A DNA stretch of 64,000 nucleotides from Hofstenia miamia (Eukaryota; Xenacoelomorpha; Acoela; Hofsteniidae), in assembly GCA_900660155.1 (NCBI GenBank), contig CABFPE010000233.1:425418-489417 (forward strand). Reading direction: 5' to 3'. The position numbers and the translations under genes were made by a program. Positions 22,263 through 35,192 of the stretch are shown piece by piece; positions within the stretch are counted from its first letter, which is position 1, and each line of letters opens with the position of its first letter. The notes beneath the pieces were generated by a model. The model made no database searches, was not told the DNA's origin, and saw nothing but the letters and a program-made list of their open reading frames with translations.

Positions 22263-22934
22263 AAACAAGGCCTATAAATCAAATGAAGTTGAACAATGTG
22301 GAAAAGTCGATAAAAGCAGTGAAGTTCGAAAAATCCATGTACAGTGTATGCAGTAATATAACATTATAAAAGGCAAGTGAGAGTGAAAAAACATGGAAAA
22401 GTCGATGAATGTGTATCAGTTTATAAACACATACAAAAAGTAAACAAAGTGGAAAAGTCGATAAAAGATGCATCAGTTAGCAAATGTGTACAACCCAAAA
22501 AAATCAAATAAACCAAAAGAAGTGTAAAGAAAAGATTGCCATATAAAAGTTGGTAAAAGATGTAACAATCTGCAAATGTATATAATTATTTTTAAAAATG
22601 TATATGAATGTCTATTAATTATATTAATAAATAAGATTGCATGCAGCATTTTTAGGAGGCGAATTTTGGTTTTATACATAGCTTGTGTTTTTACTCTTTC
22701 TGAAAATATAGGTTGGTTTTATTGTGTATTACGCCTTTAAGTATAGCGAATATGTGATCTCTTTGTTTAATTTCTACATTTAATATACAGATTTGAAAGT
22801 TTTCCTAAAAACAATATAAGCAATGTATGTATAACCTTTTCGAAATTATGGAAAATATGATAAGCGTGATTTTGTCACTGCGTTCTGTAGCCTTTACATG
22901 TAATTGAAAATTAGTTTAATATTTTAAACAAGTA

Positions 22935-23125
22935 TGTAAATGTGGGAAATTAATACATGTAAAGTAAGTTAATGTGTGAAAGTAATACATGTAAAGTAAG
23001 TTAATGTGGGAATGTAAACTAAAAAAAATATAAGTTAATGTGGGAAAGTAAAAATGCAAAATAAGTTAATGTGGGAAAGTAAAACCAAAAAAGTAAGTTA
23101 ATGTATAAAAGTAAAAAATGTAAAC
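22935..23125. repeat. Short tandem repeat at the inner right arm
   Basis: About six copies of a 20-24 base unit with the core AAGTAAGTTAATGTGGGAA. Only part of it is mirrored in the left inner arm. Confidence 0.75.
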
Positions 23126-23330
23126 TAAATTAGACCACATAAATAACACAAAAACTAGTAAATGTAAATGCATGACGTCAGTAAAACAACTCCATCAATA
23201 TCCACGGCATCTCAGGTCAAAGGCCACCCGTCTCAACCAAACACAAAAAAGTGGGATCTCCTTGCCTCCACTTCTCGACCAATCAGAAAAAAGTGGGATC
23301 TCCTTGCTGTGGCCATAACTACTCATGCAA
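22970..23330 (-). repeat. Right inner arm of the palindrome
   Basis: Inverted partner of 21960-22243. Confidence 0.8.
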
Positions 23331-23670
23331 TATTAAATATAACACATAAAAACAAAATACGGAGAAATATGAATATACAACAAAGAATAGTCAAATTTAA
23401 GTGTATGTACATTATTCTTTCTTGTTTTTGAAAGTATATACAAATAATGTCATAAAATTTGCAATTTGTTAAATGCCTATGACGAAAAGATATATTCATT
23501 TTAACACATTATTCAGTTTTTACAGCAAATCAAGAGGTGACAGTTGAATTTATTTAACGATGTAAGTTATTTTTGCATTTTAATAAGTTATTATTACTAA
23601 CTTTGTTTCATGTGATTATAAATTATTATAAAATTTCATAATGTTTTTACACGTTTAATATCTTTGTTAA

Positions 23671-23897
23671 CAGGGGCGTACCCAGGATTTTCTGATGGGG
23701 GGGGGACATCATCATCATTACGCCCCGCGAAAATTTTTGTAAATATTGAGAAAATAAACCCTAAGAAATGCATTTCACGATCCTAGATTTTAAATTTTTC
23801 AATTTTTTCCGCAAAATTTTTTGATTTTCCAGTAAAAATTAAATTTGGAAACCTGACGGGGGGACATTCCACCATGTCCCCCCTGGGTACGCCACTG
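23671..23897. mobile_element. hAT-type MITE
   Basis: A 227-bp element with ends CAGGGGCGTACCCAGG and CCTGGGTACGCCACTG (inverted), followed inwards by G- or C-runs and ACAT/ATGT. Flanks TTTGTTAA and TTTGCTAC agree at six of eight positions, as expected for an old 8-bp hAT target duplication. Only the right arm of the palindrome has it, so it inserted after the palindrome arose. Confidence 0.8.
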
Positions 23898-24639
23898 TTT
23901 GCTACCATAAATTTACATTGGAGTTGTGGAAATTATATCTTTAAAGGGGAATTATTTCTAATCATGGAGAATATAAATCCAAAGAGCGAAAAACTTAGAA
24001 AATTAGAAAATTTAAAGTCGATTTCTTCTTTCAAATATTTTTTATTATTATTTTTGGAATATTATTTCTATACGTTTAGAGTCTTAAAATGGAAGGGTAT
24101 ACAACATCAAAATGCTATGCAAACGAAAACTGTTAAATGTGTTAAAGTATTTACTAATAAAACCATAGCAAATTGAAAAATTTCAGATGTATCAAAACCC
24201 TTACCAATACATCGAACTCCGGAATTAAATCAAGTAGTAATAATACATATTTTAGACTCTCAAATGGTGGAAAAATACTTGAAAATCCAAAATATATTGG
24301 CATTTTCTCCAATGCTATGTCTTAGGAACTCTAACAAGATCAGATTTATTTTTAAAAATTCTCAATCTTTATATGATTTTAAAATATTTAATAGGGAAAT
24401 TGAGTTAAAATCCGTTTTCCTAATTGCATATTGTGAGATATATATTTTATATTTGAATACAAGGAGTAAATCGCCTTGAAGAAGTATTTATTTCATTTTA
24501 TTAGTTTCTGATAATTGTAATTTAAGCTATTTATTTCTATATTTAGAAAATGTTCCCAAGTTGTTTTAATACCTAATGTACAAAATTTTTGTTTAAATCA
24601 TTTAACAATTGCTGTTGTGTTTTTATAATCTCATAAATA

Positions 24640-26036
24640 ATTACAAATTATATTAATTAAATTAAGTTTTAAGTACTATACATATACTTAAATTTATTTT
24701 ATATAGCTTTGCTATTCATTTTCAATTAAACAATTTGCTTCTTTTCATGCAATCTGTGTATGACTATGTGTTTATTAAAATCAATCAATTTAATCATTTT
24801 TGCGTCAATATATTTTTTTATGAAAATATGTTAGTCTTTTTGTAATTAAAAATGTTTTGGGAGTTTCATGACATCTAATTGATTCGTTTTTGAAATGGGG
24901 TTATTTGTATTTATCAAAATTTACTCATTGACTGAAGAAAAATGTGAATGTTAATGCTTTCTTAATAATTATAAAGTTGTTATTTTAATATTCATAAGCT
25001 ATTATACAACTTCAAGTACTTCAACAATCAATGATTTGTAGAATTTCTTAAAATTTATATTTACATGTGATATTAAATAACAAAACCATTCATTCTTTGA
25101 AATACTAAAATAAAATCTGAATTTACAACAAAGATTAGTTGTATTTATATGTATATGTATACGTTTTTCTTACTAGTTCTTGAAAGTGTATACTAATACC
25201 GTCATCAAATTTTCATTTTGTTCAATGATGAAAAAATATCTAAAATTTTAACACAATATTCAGTTTTTGACTAATTTCATCAGTTGACTTCATGCATACA
25301 TATTGAAAAATTAAATGTACATCAGTACTGAAACAAAGGATTGATGTCGAAAAAAATGTAAAGCTACAAATGTGGAAAAGCCATAGACCATGTAAACTCA
25401 AAGAAAGGAAAAATGTCGGAAAAGCTGTAGACCATATAAACTCAAAGAAAGGAAAAATTTTGGAAAAAATATAAGTGTACAAATGTGAAATCATCAGAAA
25501 AGGATGTAAGTCACAAATGTGAAAAAACGTTGGAAAAGGAATGTAAGTCACAAACATGGAAAAACATCAGAAAAAAATAAATGTCATAAAAATAAAAAAA
25601 ACGTCGGAAAAGAAATGTAAGTCACAAACATGGAAAAATGTTGGAAAAGAAATGTAAATCAGAAATGTGAAAAACATTGGAAAAGAAATGTAAGTCACAA
25701 GTGTGAAAAACGTTGGAAAAGAAATGTAAGTCTACAAACATTGAAGAGGAATAAGCCATCTAAACATAATTGTATAAATTGGAAAAAACATGTAATAATT
25801 GAGATTTTCCAACTTGTGAAAAATTCTAGTTTTATATGATTTGAAAATGTTATTTAATTGTTATAATTGTAAAGTGATTTCATGTTTGGTAGATAACAAT
25901 CTTTACAATTGGATACATTTTGACATTTGAACAACTGGGATATAGATAAAACCATGTAATATTGACATTGTCTATGAAAGCAAGTAACTTTATACATAGA
26001 ACAGATTAATGGAATTTCACATTGATGAAAGAACTA
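24640..26036 (-). repeat. Right outer arm of the palindrome
   Basis: Inverted partner of 19330-21075. Its minisatellite (25330-25740) is expanded and reads, on the plus strand, as repeats of GGAAAAGAAATGTAAGTCAC. Confidence 0.7.
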
Positions 26037-26039
26037 TTT

Positions 26040-27569
26040 TCATTGTTCATTCAACTGTAGATGAAATTCGCCACATGAACTTTATCATTTAGTAGTGCAT
26101 TTTATATTTTACTTGTAAATAAATTTATTATTATAAATGTTTGTTTTTATGTATGGTGAGAGTGTGCGTCTGTGAAAATATGTATTTATGATTATTTTTG
26201 AAAATCGCTTATGTAATATGTATAAAAAAATTGTTACATTTTGAACAATAGATTACAAAAATTCTAATTTCATGGGAATCTGAAAATTGCTTATAGAAAA
26301 ATTGGTTACATTTTAAACAATAGACTGCAAACAAATGTGTTTGCCAACAAAAACCAATATGTTCCAATGACGTCAGAGATATACAGACAGCAAAAGTGCA
26401 CAATTACATCATATCCACAACAGATATGCCTGCCAAGATTAAAAGTTCGAATATCAACAGGTTCTTGTGCACTTCATACTACTGATATTTTTTCAAATGA
26501 AAAATTATACACAACAGATTTTGGACATTAAAAATTTAAGTATGCTAAATTCACATTCAAAACATGTGATAGCAAAAAATTAGGTACTGTTGCATTATCC
26601 CACCACTCCACTCAAATTTTTGCACAAAAATAAGCTAATTTATCAACATAATAATTACAAACCTAACTCCAACCTACCTCTAGCTATTTCCCTAACCCAA
26701 GACAAAACCCTAAGCACAATACTAACTGATAATGCAAAAGTACCAAAAACTATGTTAATAACACAGTTGAGGCCATACAACCAAACAAACAATTTATAAT
26801 AACAATTTTGTGTTACAAGTTATAACAGAATTGACCTGAAATATTTATAAATAATTGCATTCAAAATATTTAAATTTAGTTAGACCAGATATAGACTAGG
26901 CTAGTGCCAAACTATTAAAAAAATAGTCCAGTACAGGTATTTCAAAAACAACTTATCATTCCAACCCAGTGCATGCAAATCAACCCTATTGCAGTGAATG
27001 CCATATTATTTAACATCATATATTTTTCTAAAATTCAGTTGAAGTTTTTAATTTCAATGTTTAAATTATATCATAAGTTTCTAAAATACTCAACTTTGGT
27101 CTATCAATCTGAAAATTAAGAGAATTTTTTAGAAGGATTATGAAATGGGCTGAATTAGCACTAATTTCAATAGTATGGATCAGGTGTGGCCAAAGTTTTC
27201 TGATCATTTCAATTGCTTGTATAAAGGTATGAAAAATGGCACTTTTGAATACTCATCATTGTTAAAAACATTCCAACCTTTCATCATACAAATTGAACAA
27301 TAAATATACTGAAAATGAACATATTAATTTCACATTCAATATGAGATGTCAAGACATTTTCAATATTACAGGCCAAACTTTTTTAAACATAATTAAACAT
27401 AAAATTCTATTTATTAATTTCAATTTAAAATAGCATAAGATTAAATGAAAGTTAAGTAAATTATTTCCTTGCTATTATTGAATAAAATATTATTAAATAG
27501 TATTTTACTAGATGTTGTTGTAGCACTACAAAAATTTACTTTCCAATCTCCCACTAAAATGTTAACACA
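26040..27569. other. No gene recognised
   Basis: AT-rich intergenic DNA with only short chance frames. CpG becomes scarce in this stretch and stays so up to about 56.6 kb. Confidence 0.5.
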
Positions 27570-30500
27570 AATTTGAGGTAAGTAAATTTGTGTCTGTAGC
27601 ACACTTGTGGAAATACAGCATACACAGGCAAGAAAGGAAAAGATGTAAATCAGGTCAAGAAGCTCAGATCATTTTGGGCAGGTCCATTCACCATGGTAAA
27701 AACTTTACCAAGCAACTGCTAAAAATTAAACAACAGATGCACATTACACTTCCAGAACCTGAAGCACACAATAGGTGATATTCAACACACACATCTAACC
27801 AATGACACACAATTTGAAATTGTGCACAATGAAAACCAGAACTATTACACAATTAGTGACATTGATATTGTAGATGAAGAGAGTTCTATGATCAAGTATA
27901 TTATAAAATAAATGAATCTAAAATTTACCACATGTAATGCCTCAGAGAGAGACTAAAAATAAAAATCACTATGACCCTGATATATGGGATTTAAGTGCTA
28001 TAACTATGTTTAGATCACAAGATGAAAAGAAGATTGAGAGATTGGTCAGAAGAGGGGCAGCTAAGGAGAGTTCATTGAACATGAATTCCAAGACCTTGAA
28101 GGGAAGACCACACACAAATATAGGGCTGGAGAGTAATAATCCAAAGAGACCACAACAGCAATAAGCAGAACTATAGCCTGCTGGTGCAGAGCAAATGCAA
28201 AGGCTCTGAAACCAGTGGAGAGATCACACAGAGTAGCATGCAGGGCAAATACAAAGGGTCTGATATGCTACACATAGATGAAAATGTAGCCTCAGAATGT
28301 AAAGTCAGGACTACAAAGGAACTCACAACCTCACCCAGTTGTAAACATAAGGATGACAGGTTTCAAGATGTGAGCCATGCATCAGATATTGAAGATTTAC
28401 TGAGCACAAGTGTGCCTACAAGTGTATTCCAAGAAATTCAGATTCATAAGAGAAGCCATACAGAGGAACACATAATGAGAAGCTACAGCCAGTCTCTCTT
28501 GTCAACAAGATCAAAGGAGTGATCAGATAAATTGACAAGGATAGGAGCCAATGTATTACACCCATACTTTCTAGCAAACAGCAGGGTAACTGAAAATGCA
28601 CATGGGAAGCTAACAGAAAGAACATGTGATGACATAGAAGCAAAGTATACAAAAGCAAAAACAAAGATAACAAACATACCTCTGATAATCAATGCAGAGA
28701 GGAGACTGAAAAACCAATACAATTATCAGATATCCAGAACCCATGAACATATGAATAGAATGAACATACTTCAGAAGCATGGTACACATAGCCTTTGATG
28801 ATAGATTCACATTAGATGAAACATTGAAATTTATGATCAAAAGAGAAACACTGGCAAAAACAGAGCAAGTCAACATAGAGATAGAAAATCTGTTGATCAT
28901 TCACATATTAAAAGACATGGAATACATTAAAAACTTATAAAAATGATCAACAAAGCAATGATGACGTCCCACATAGTCCAGCTTGTTATAGTGAGTAGCA
29001 GAGAGAACAGGTCAACAGATAACATACAAGTAATGGTTGAAGGAACACAAAACATATTCACCATCAAAATTGCAAACACCCAACAAACAATATCATGCCT
29101 AATCAAGATCAACATAGCATTAGATCACTGGACACCATCACACAGGATAATAGTCAAACCAAAGATGGCAGTGGATATGTTCCTACAAGCACAGACTATG
29201 GAGACTATAGGATTTACAAAAGACTTGGAACAAGTAATGGACGTCAATGTAAGATGCAGCTTAAATCAGAGAAAATAGTTCCTCCAGAAATTACAGGAAG
29301 TTTGGAGAGAAATGAAAGTGGAGCAGACAATGAATGAAACCTGGCCAACAATTGAGATCACAATGTCAACATCAAGATACCACAGTTCAATAGAAAAAAT
29401 ATTAAATGAACTTGAGAGAAGCTACAAACTACAAATACAAGTTAGTTTCCAGAGCATATTTCAAGAACCCAACTGCCACTCATTAAGTATTGAAGTGCTG
29501 CATGGATAATGGAAATTTTTTTTCTAACATATGATAAAAATATGTGTGCCCCAATTGATAGATGCATCAGGCTCAAAATCACAGTCAAGAAACATTTCAA
29601 GATAACTGTATAACAAATAGTGCTAAATGTGAAAAACTGGCTGCTGCAAACATAAAGGCTAGCACATCTTCAGTCAAAAGTGGGAAGGCCACAGCATAAT
29701 ATGAAAAACTATTCATGAGCATCACCAACAAGGAGACATTTACAGTAAAGCAAACCATTAGGTATTTGCCCCATACAGATTTATATATTCTCAGAGAAAA
29801 TTTAGAAGTATATGTGGGGTGCAATAGCTGATCAACACTTGCAACAATTCAAGAGGCAACCATGGTCAACAATGAGCATTATAATCATGAGGGAGCAAGT
29901 AAATACAAGGGACTTGGTACTAAGATTAGCTGAAACTAGCATAAACAAGAAATCCTGAACAATGATAGAAAGGTTCACAGATGATTACAAACACTGCTCA
30001 TTTACCAGAATCCTCAAACAAGAGAGAAGAATAAAACATGGCAACAAAGATGAGATAGTGAAAATTATTGAGATAGTAATAAAAACCCTAAAAGATATCA
30101 TGAGGAAGTCCTTCTCAGTCCATCTGCAATCAAAATGTCATCAAAAACACAGAAGGCAATCAATAAAGCAAATATAGAAAAAAGGAATGTGTGAATACCA
30201 CCACAAGCATTACAGTGGATAGAAACATGTGATGATTGATACCTCATACAGACAAAGATTGAATGAGAAGAGAAGGAAAGGATTGCCAAGTGATACTATG
30301 AACCACTCAACAAATCCCTTTCCACATCAGTAATGAAATATATTTATATCAAGGCTTTTAAAGAAAAAGAGCTTAACAAGTTAGTAAAGCCAGACAACCA
30401 AGTGGCAATAGATTTTGAATGCACCACTATAAAATCCTCAATCAAAGCAGTGAATGTGAAATGCTTAAGCAAAGTTGGATTGACCATGGAATTTTGAGAC

Positions 30501-32370
30501 TTAGTGGGATCCAAAAAGTGTAACTACCCAGCACAATTGGAATAGTCAAAGATGGTGCAATGTGCAGGACAGATAAAGTAATAGAGCAGGGGACAAAGTC
30601 AGAACTACTGATATGTAAAACCCTGTCAACAACTAAAATACCCATGATAATGCCTAAATGGAAGGTCAGAAACAAACAACTCATAAAACTTCCAATGAAA
30701 AAGGAAAACTCATATCCAGAAGTTCTGAAATGCACAGAACAAGTGGCACAAGATCAACAGTACATAAGATCAAAGAAGCTAGGGCAAGTGAAAACCCTGA
30801 GAGAATCTATATAGAATGCCAGATAACACCATGCCATCTACTCAAAGATGGCAAACCTATTCATGAGCAAATAGAAAGAACTAAACAGACCTTAGATGAG
30901 ATGACAATACAAACACTTATAGTGTATGCCAGTATCAATGACATCATATAGTTGGATATCTGGGAAGGAAAGTACAAATACTGTGGAATGAGGACAAAAA
31001 AGAAGGCAAAGATTTGGCAAAGAGACAAAATATTGTGCTTATTTTCTGTTATTTATTTTATTTTAGGGGCAAATGTCATTAATTGTATGCATTTCCATTC
31101 ATTATTTAGTTTGTGCTATTTATTTCATTTACAACCTTATTCTTATTTTTCTAGTTATTAGTGTAATTCTTTTTTGTAAATCATCAGGTCATCAAAATGC
31201 AAGTATATAAAAACTCCTGTTAGAAATTGTATAAAAGGTGGTGATTACTTACATTATATTGTTAGATTAATAAATCCATAATTAAGTTTGCTGGTTGGTA
31301 ACACAGTTATTTAATCCTATTTCACCTTCAAACATTTTTTATTTCTATCAAAGGCTAGCTTACTTGATTTTCTTTTCACTTATTTTATTTTGTTTTGTTG
31401 ATTATGTTTACTTTTATTTTAATTTTTTTTCATTAGTATATATTAGGAAATTTATGTCAAGCTAAATTTGTAAATATATTCTGAGGTAGGGTAAGCCTTT
31501 GCAGTTGACAGAATGTTGTAGTTTTACAAGAAGCTCTTACCAATGATGAGTGAATGTTCTTTTCGGCAGAGAAAAAATTTGCTCTTTTTGTTTTAATTTT
31601 TACTTTTTGTTTGATCTATTATTTTATTCTCTGTATCTATGCATCAAACAATTGATTTAAATAATCTATTAAAGAGTCTTAGCAAATTACAGTAGCAACT
31701 AAATAAATTAAATCATTACAATGGAATAATCAGCAGTAAATAAGAAATGGCTAAAACCAAAGAGTTGCTTATGAATGCTGGTTGCAGAATGCATTGAAGA
31801 TAACTTGTTACAGAACTATTGCTTTAGCCTAAATTAAATGAGCTCCCAATACAGTTTAACTATTAAATACTAACCTGCCTGCAAGGGAACTATCTTTTTA
31901 TCAATGGAATTAGGTGTTCAACTATGCTTGGCATTCAACATTAAGCATCACTTGATTCTACATAGTGACCCTGATCCTCCAAAAGAATATGAGAACTGAC
32001 ATCAGGAGTAATATTACATCTTGGAGTTCAGAATCAACAGAATTGGAAATCATCTAAAAACTGACTAAAAAGCCTAAATATCAGTTGATACAGTGGAAAG
32101 ATGAACTGGCAATAAACTTAGTCATGGTAGTGCACACACTGGTCCATGGTGAAAAAGCAGAACTGATTAAATAAAAGCCAAGCTAGATGAGGCATGTAAC
32201 AGAATGCAAATGGAAAGGCATTCTTGTAAGCCTCACTTAGGTAGAGGAGTGCAAATGGAAAGGCACCTTTTCTGACCATAAAAAATAGCAGATACAATTT
32301 GGTAATTAGAAATTTTATTTAGTAATTTTATAAATACAGGTCTAAAAATGTATGGTGAAAAATAAGTTCA
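27570..32370 (+). mobile_element. Gypsy fossil, 3' part of the family shared with the two large copies
   Basis: The order is integrase C-terminal end (about 27570-27950), then the long extra downstream region of this family (about 27937-30950 and again about 32050-32190), then an LTR start TGTAACAGAATGC at 32195, running to about 32370. The block 31000-31950 does not match the other copies and looks like a later insertion; it contains TATAAAAGG and AATAAA words, so it may itself be LTR-like. Old and heavily broken, more than ten breaks, with the 5' half missing. Confidence 0.65.
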
Positions 32371-32869
32371 GCTAAAATTCAATTATTTGGCTTTTGACTG
32401 ATATGAGCCAAAACAGAATCAGAAATTTGAATTCATAATGATCATCATATTTGAGGGAAATTTAATTATCAAGACCTGTAAGTGATTTTAATTTTTTATG
32501 GTACAACAGATATTGTTATAATGAATTATGAAATTGTAGCAAAGGTAATTAACAATGAACTTTTACTTAAGTTGAGTCATTTGTTAACTTTATTTAATTA
32601 ATTGGAATTTTTGCATAATTCAAATTAGGTAAATTTTCTATGTAGCAATGGTGGTGGTGAAGTTGCTGACCAAAGTAGATGGTGCCTAATGAGATCTATC
32701 AATGTATTTATTATCTAATTAATTGTTAATAAATTAATGCCTATCTTGAAAAAGAGTGATTATTGAAGACTTAACTAAACTGGATTTACTGGTTAAATAT
32801 TATATGTTAAAAACTCTATCAAAATTGGAATTACTTGTCATATACTAAAAAAAGGTAGAGAAGATAGTA

Positions 32870-33015
32870 AACCAATAAAATAGTCTAAATAGATCCAATA
32901 CTTGGGAGTTGATGTGAACCAGGATTTCACATATAAGAACTTCACTAAGAAGAGCATTTGAAGGATGTCTGCAGGCATCCATTATCTAAAACAAATCAGA
33001 AATGTTGAAAAAAGT
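32870..33015 (+). pseudogene. LINE reverse transcriptase scrap
   Basis: The frame reads IQYLGVDVNQDFTYKNFTKK and then SAGIHYLKQIRNVEK, matching YLGVLIDNGLKF and GIKYLNHLRHVGK of the plus-strand LINE at 13420-13550, so it belongs to the same or a sister family. About 150 bp remain. Confidence 0.65.
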
Positions 33016-33199
33016 AAAGCTATGAGTAGTTGAAGAAAAGCAATGTTGATCCCCACAATTTGATTGGCTCATACAGAGTCAGCATTTCTCCCACAAAATG
33101 CTGTAATTGATGATTTATGACTATTTGCAAGACTTTATAATGCCATCTAGTGGTGATGTAATTTCTAATTTCATGAGTGGGTAGCAATTTTAGTTTGCA

Positions 33200-33620
33200 C
33201 ATTCATTTTTTTTGATTTTACATGCTTTCCTTATACACTATTATTACATTAGATTTACATGCCAATCTCCTTTTGCATGTCTTTTTGGTTTATAAGGATT
33301 TTTCTGGGTTGTATATGTTTGTAGACTGCTACATATTTTTTTTTCAAACATTGCACATCATTTTCATTTCATTTGGTTTTTGGCTTTTACATACTTGTAG
33401 ACATTACATGGGTTTTTCACATTCTACTGTTTTGTAACTTTAATGTATGATTTTCATTTTCCACTTTTTCCTTGCATTGTAGATGTCATAGAAATGAGAA
33501 CATGTTATCCTGCTGATTCATCCCTTTTGCAGTTAATGTACTGCTACACACTCAATTTTCCCATCTATAAATAGGAATTCTGCTCATCAAATTAGTCACA
33601 ACTCCATGCTGAGATTGCCC
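33200..33620. repeat. Degenerate relative of the palindrome arm
   Basis: AATTTTCCCATCTATAAATA and GCTCATCAAATTAGTC near 33545-33600 match AATTTTTCCATTTGTATATA and the following CTAATCAAATTACTC at 20208-20250, in the same order after a stretch of TACATACTTGTAGACATTAC-type repeats. The reverse strand of 33270-33320 resembles 22480-22530. A separate copy in the neighbourhood supports the view that the arm is a mobile repeat. Confidence 0.5.
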
Positions 33621-34050
33621 TTCTAAACATATGAATACTTGTCAATGGATAGTTAATAGTGTATTATTCACAAACAAAAAATACAGGCACACAGTATTTA
33701 GAAGTTGCATTGCTAAGAATATTTATTAAATTATGAACTAATATTTTTGGTGCAATATAGTGAAAAATGCTTAACCATAGTATAAACTCTACTATGCCTT
33801 AAAAATTTAATACATATTTGGTTAATATCACCCAAACAGCACAACAAAGTGAAAAGTAATGCATACAATTTCATTTCAGTCAATATAACTAAACAAATGA
33901 TTAAAAAAGATATTCAACTTAAATCAATGTGTATAAATTCATTTTAAGGCAAAAATTTAAAAACATGTTCAGTTAACCATAAAATATTACATAGCCAGCA
34001 AAGACAAACTATGGAAAAAGTATTGACATACCTTATTTGTGTATAGTTAG
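33620..34050. other. No gene recognised
   Basis: AT-rich, no coherent frame, no repeat partner noticed. Confidence 0.4.
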
Positions 34051-34086
34051 CTGCATTTTGAAATCATCAGCTATGGAAAGTATCAA

Positions 34087-34234
34087 TTGGTTCTGGCTAG
34101 CATTAAATCCACACACACCAAGCACTATGCACTATATTACAAGATTATTCACCCAAACACAAGAGTGGTGACCACCCAATTACAGGAGGAGGACACAATT
34201 AAAAATCACAACAGACCAAAATACAAAAGTCACA
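34087..34234 (+). pseudogene. Gypsy gag scrap fused to an LTR
   Basis: A short stretch VVTTQLQEEDTIKNHNRPKY matches the gag of the minus copy (AVTTQLQDENTIKSHNNLRY at about 41480). At 34235 it passes directly into LTR sequence of the opposite orientation, so it marks a rearrangement boundary. Fossil. Confidence 0.6.
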
Positions 34235-35192
34235 CAGCATTTCTTCTAATCATTGATAGTGGACATTCATCCAAGGCTGATCTCCACATCCAGTATCACT
34301 TACTTGCTGATGATCCATTTTGTTGAGTTCCACTTCTCAGCTCATTGATAAAACTTGTGTGTACCTTATCCTAGCTCAGGGCATATTCAGGACAAGACAC
34401 AACTTGACTTAACCTCTATTTGTAAAAGTGTTTCATGTACTTGCAACCTGACCTGTCACTAGCTGCATAGTTAATATTACATGTAGCCATTACTAAAATA
34501 TATTGGCTTTAATAAGCTAGTTTAATATACAACAGCTTCCTAACCTACATTTAATAATCATTACATGCTAAGTCACATTATCAGTCACATGATCATCATT
34601 AATTTGGATCTAAAATAATATAAATCTGAATTCCTAGGTTTTAGGTTACCAGCTGTATTGCAAGTTTGTTAAGTTTAATACATGTAGGTTAATGATCAGT
34701 AGTCAACAAAATGAGAACAAAAACATCTATTCCTAACCTAATTGCACTTTCATGGCCTGGCACAGGGATCCAGGCCACTACTAGACACAACCAATTTAGC
34801 TTGACATTGTATTAGATAGTCAAACTGCAATAAAGTAACAATATAATAATTCTGAAGAAATTTCTTTATCAATTGTTAACATGAAATTGAATCTCTTTAT
34901 ATTAGCTTGAAAAGTACCTGTTGATTTCAAATTTTGAATCTTTTGTCTGCCAAGATGGTGGCTAAAAATAATGAAAGCAACTTCACACTCTTTGTTTTGT
35001 CAAAATTAATAGTATCAACAAATACTAGTTCACAATCAATTACACTGATATTAATTGCTTGCAACATAAAAATTAATCTAAACTGATAATAACTTTTTGC
35101 AGCATATTTTTAATCACATTCATATTTGATCTTAGTTCTTCTTACTCAACTTTCTTCTTTAGCAGCTTATATATTATTTGGAATATGCTACA
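34235..35192 (-). repeat. 3' LTR of the minus Gypsy copy, truncated
   Basis: Ends with ATGCTACA at 35192 and carries the family's CTGCCAAGATGGTGGC word near 34930. The outer end is lost at the junction with the gag scrap. Confidence 0.75.

Larger units (their letters stand above)
19330..26036. mobile_element. Giant imperfect palindrome, foldback-like element
   Basis: The left and right arms are inverted copies over long blocks: 19330-19620 with 25740-26036, the minisatellite 19850-20190 with 25330-25740, 20220-21075 with 24640-25260, and 21960-22243 with 22970-23330. The outer ends read TAGTTCTTTCATCAATGTGA and its complement. Unpaired parts are 21075-21960 (left) and 23330-24640 (right, including a hAT MITE), as well as the centre, which contains a 19-base gap. 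Long inverted arms built partly of tandem repeats are typical of foldback transposons; no transposase or clear target duplication is seen. An assembly or germline palindrome is the alternative. Confidence 0.7.

Noticed and set aside
22935-23125. CRISPR-like array
   Set aside because: Units are contiguous without unique spacers, in animal DNA.
23168-23431. Small coding frame spanning the inner arm
   Set aside because: It overlaps the inverted repeat, and the mirrored copy at 21962-22162 has a different, broken frame.
25330-25740. Minisatellite frames such as KCEKHWKRNVSHKCEKRW look like zinc-finger repeats
   Set aside because: The period is 36-37 bases rather than 84, the Cys and His spacing does not fit C2H2 fingers, and the phase drifts between units; a tandem DNA repeat explains it.
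28416-28900. Minus-strand hydrophobic frames
   Set aside because: Shadows of the plus-strand Gypsy region for the same reason.
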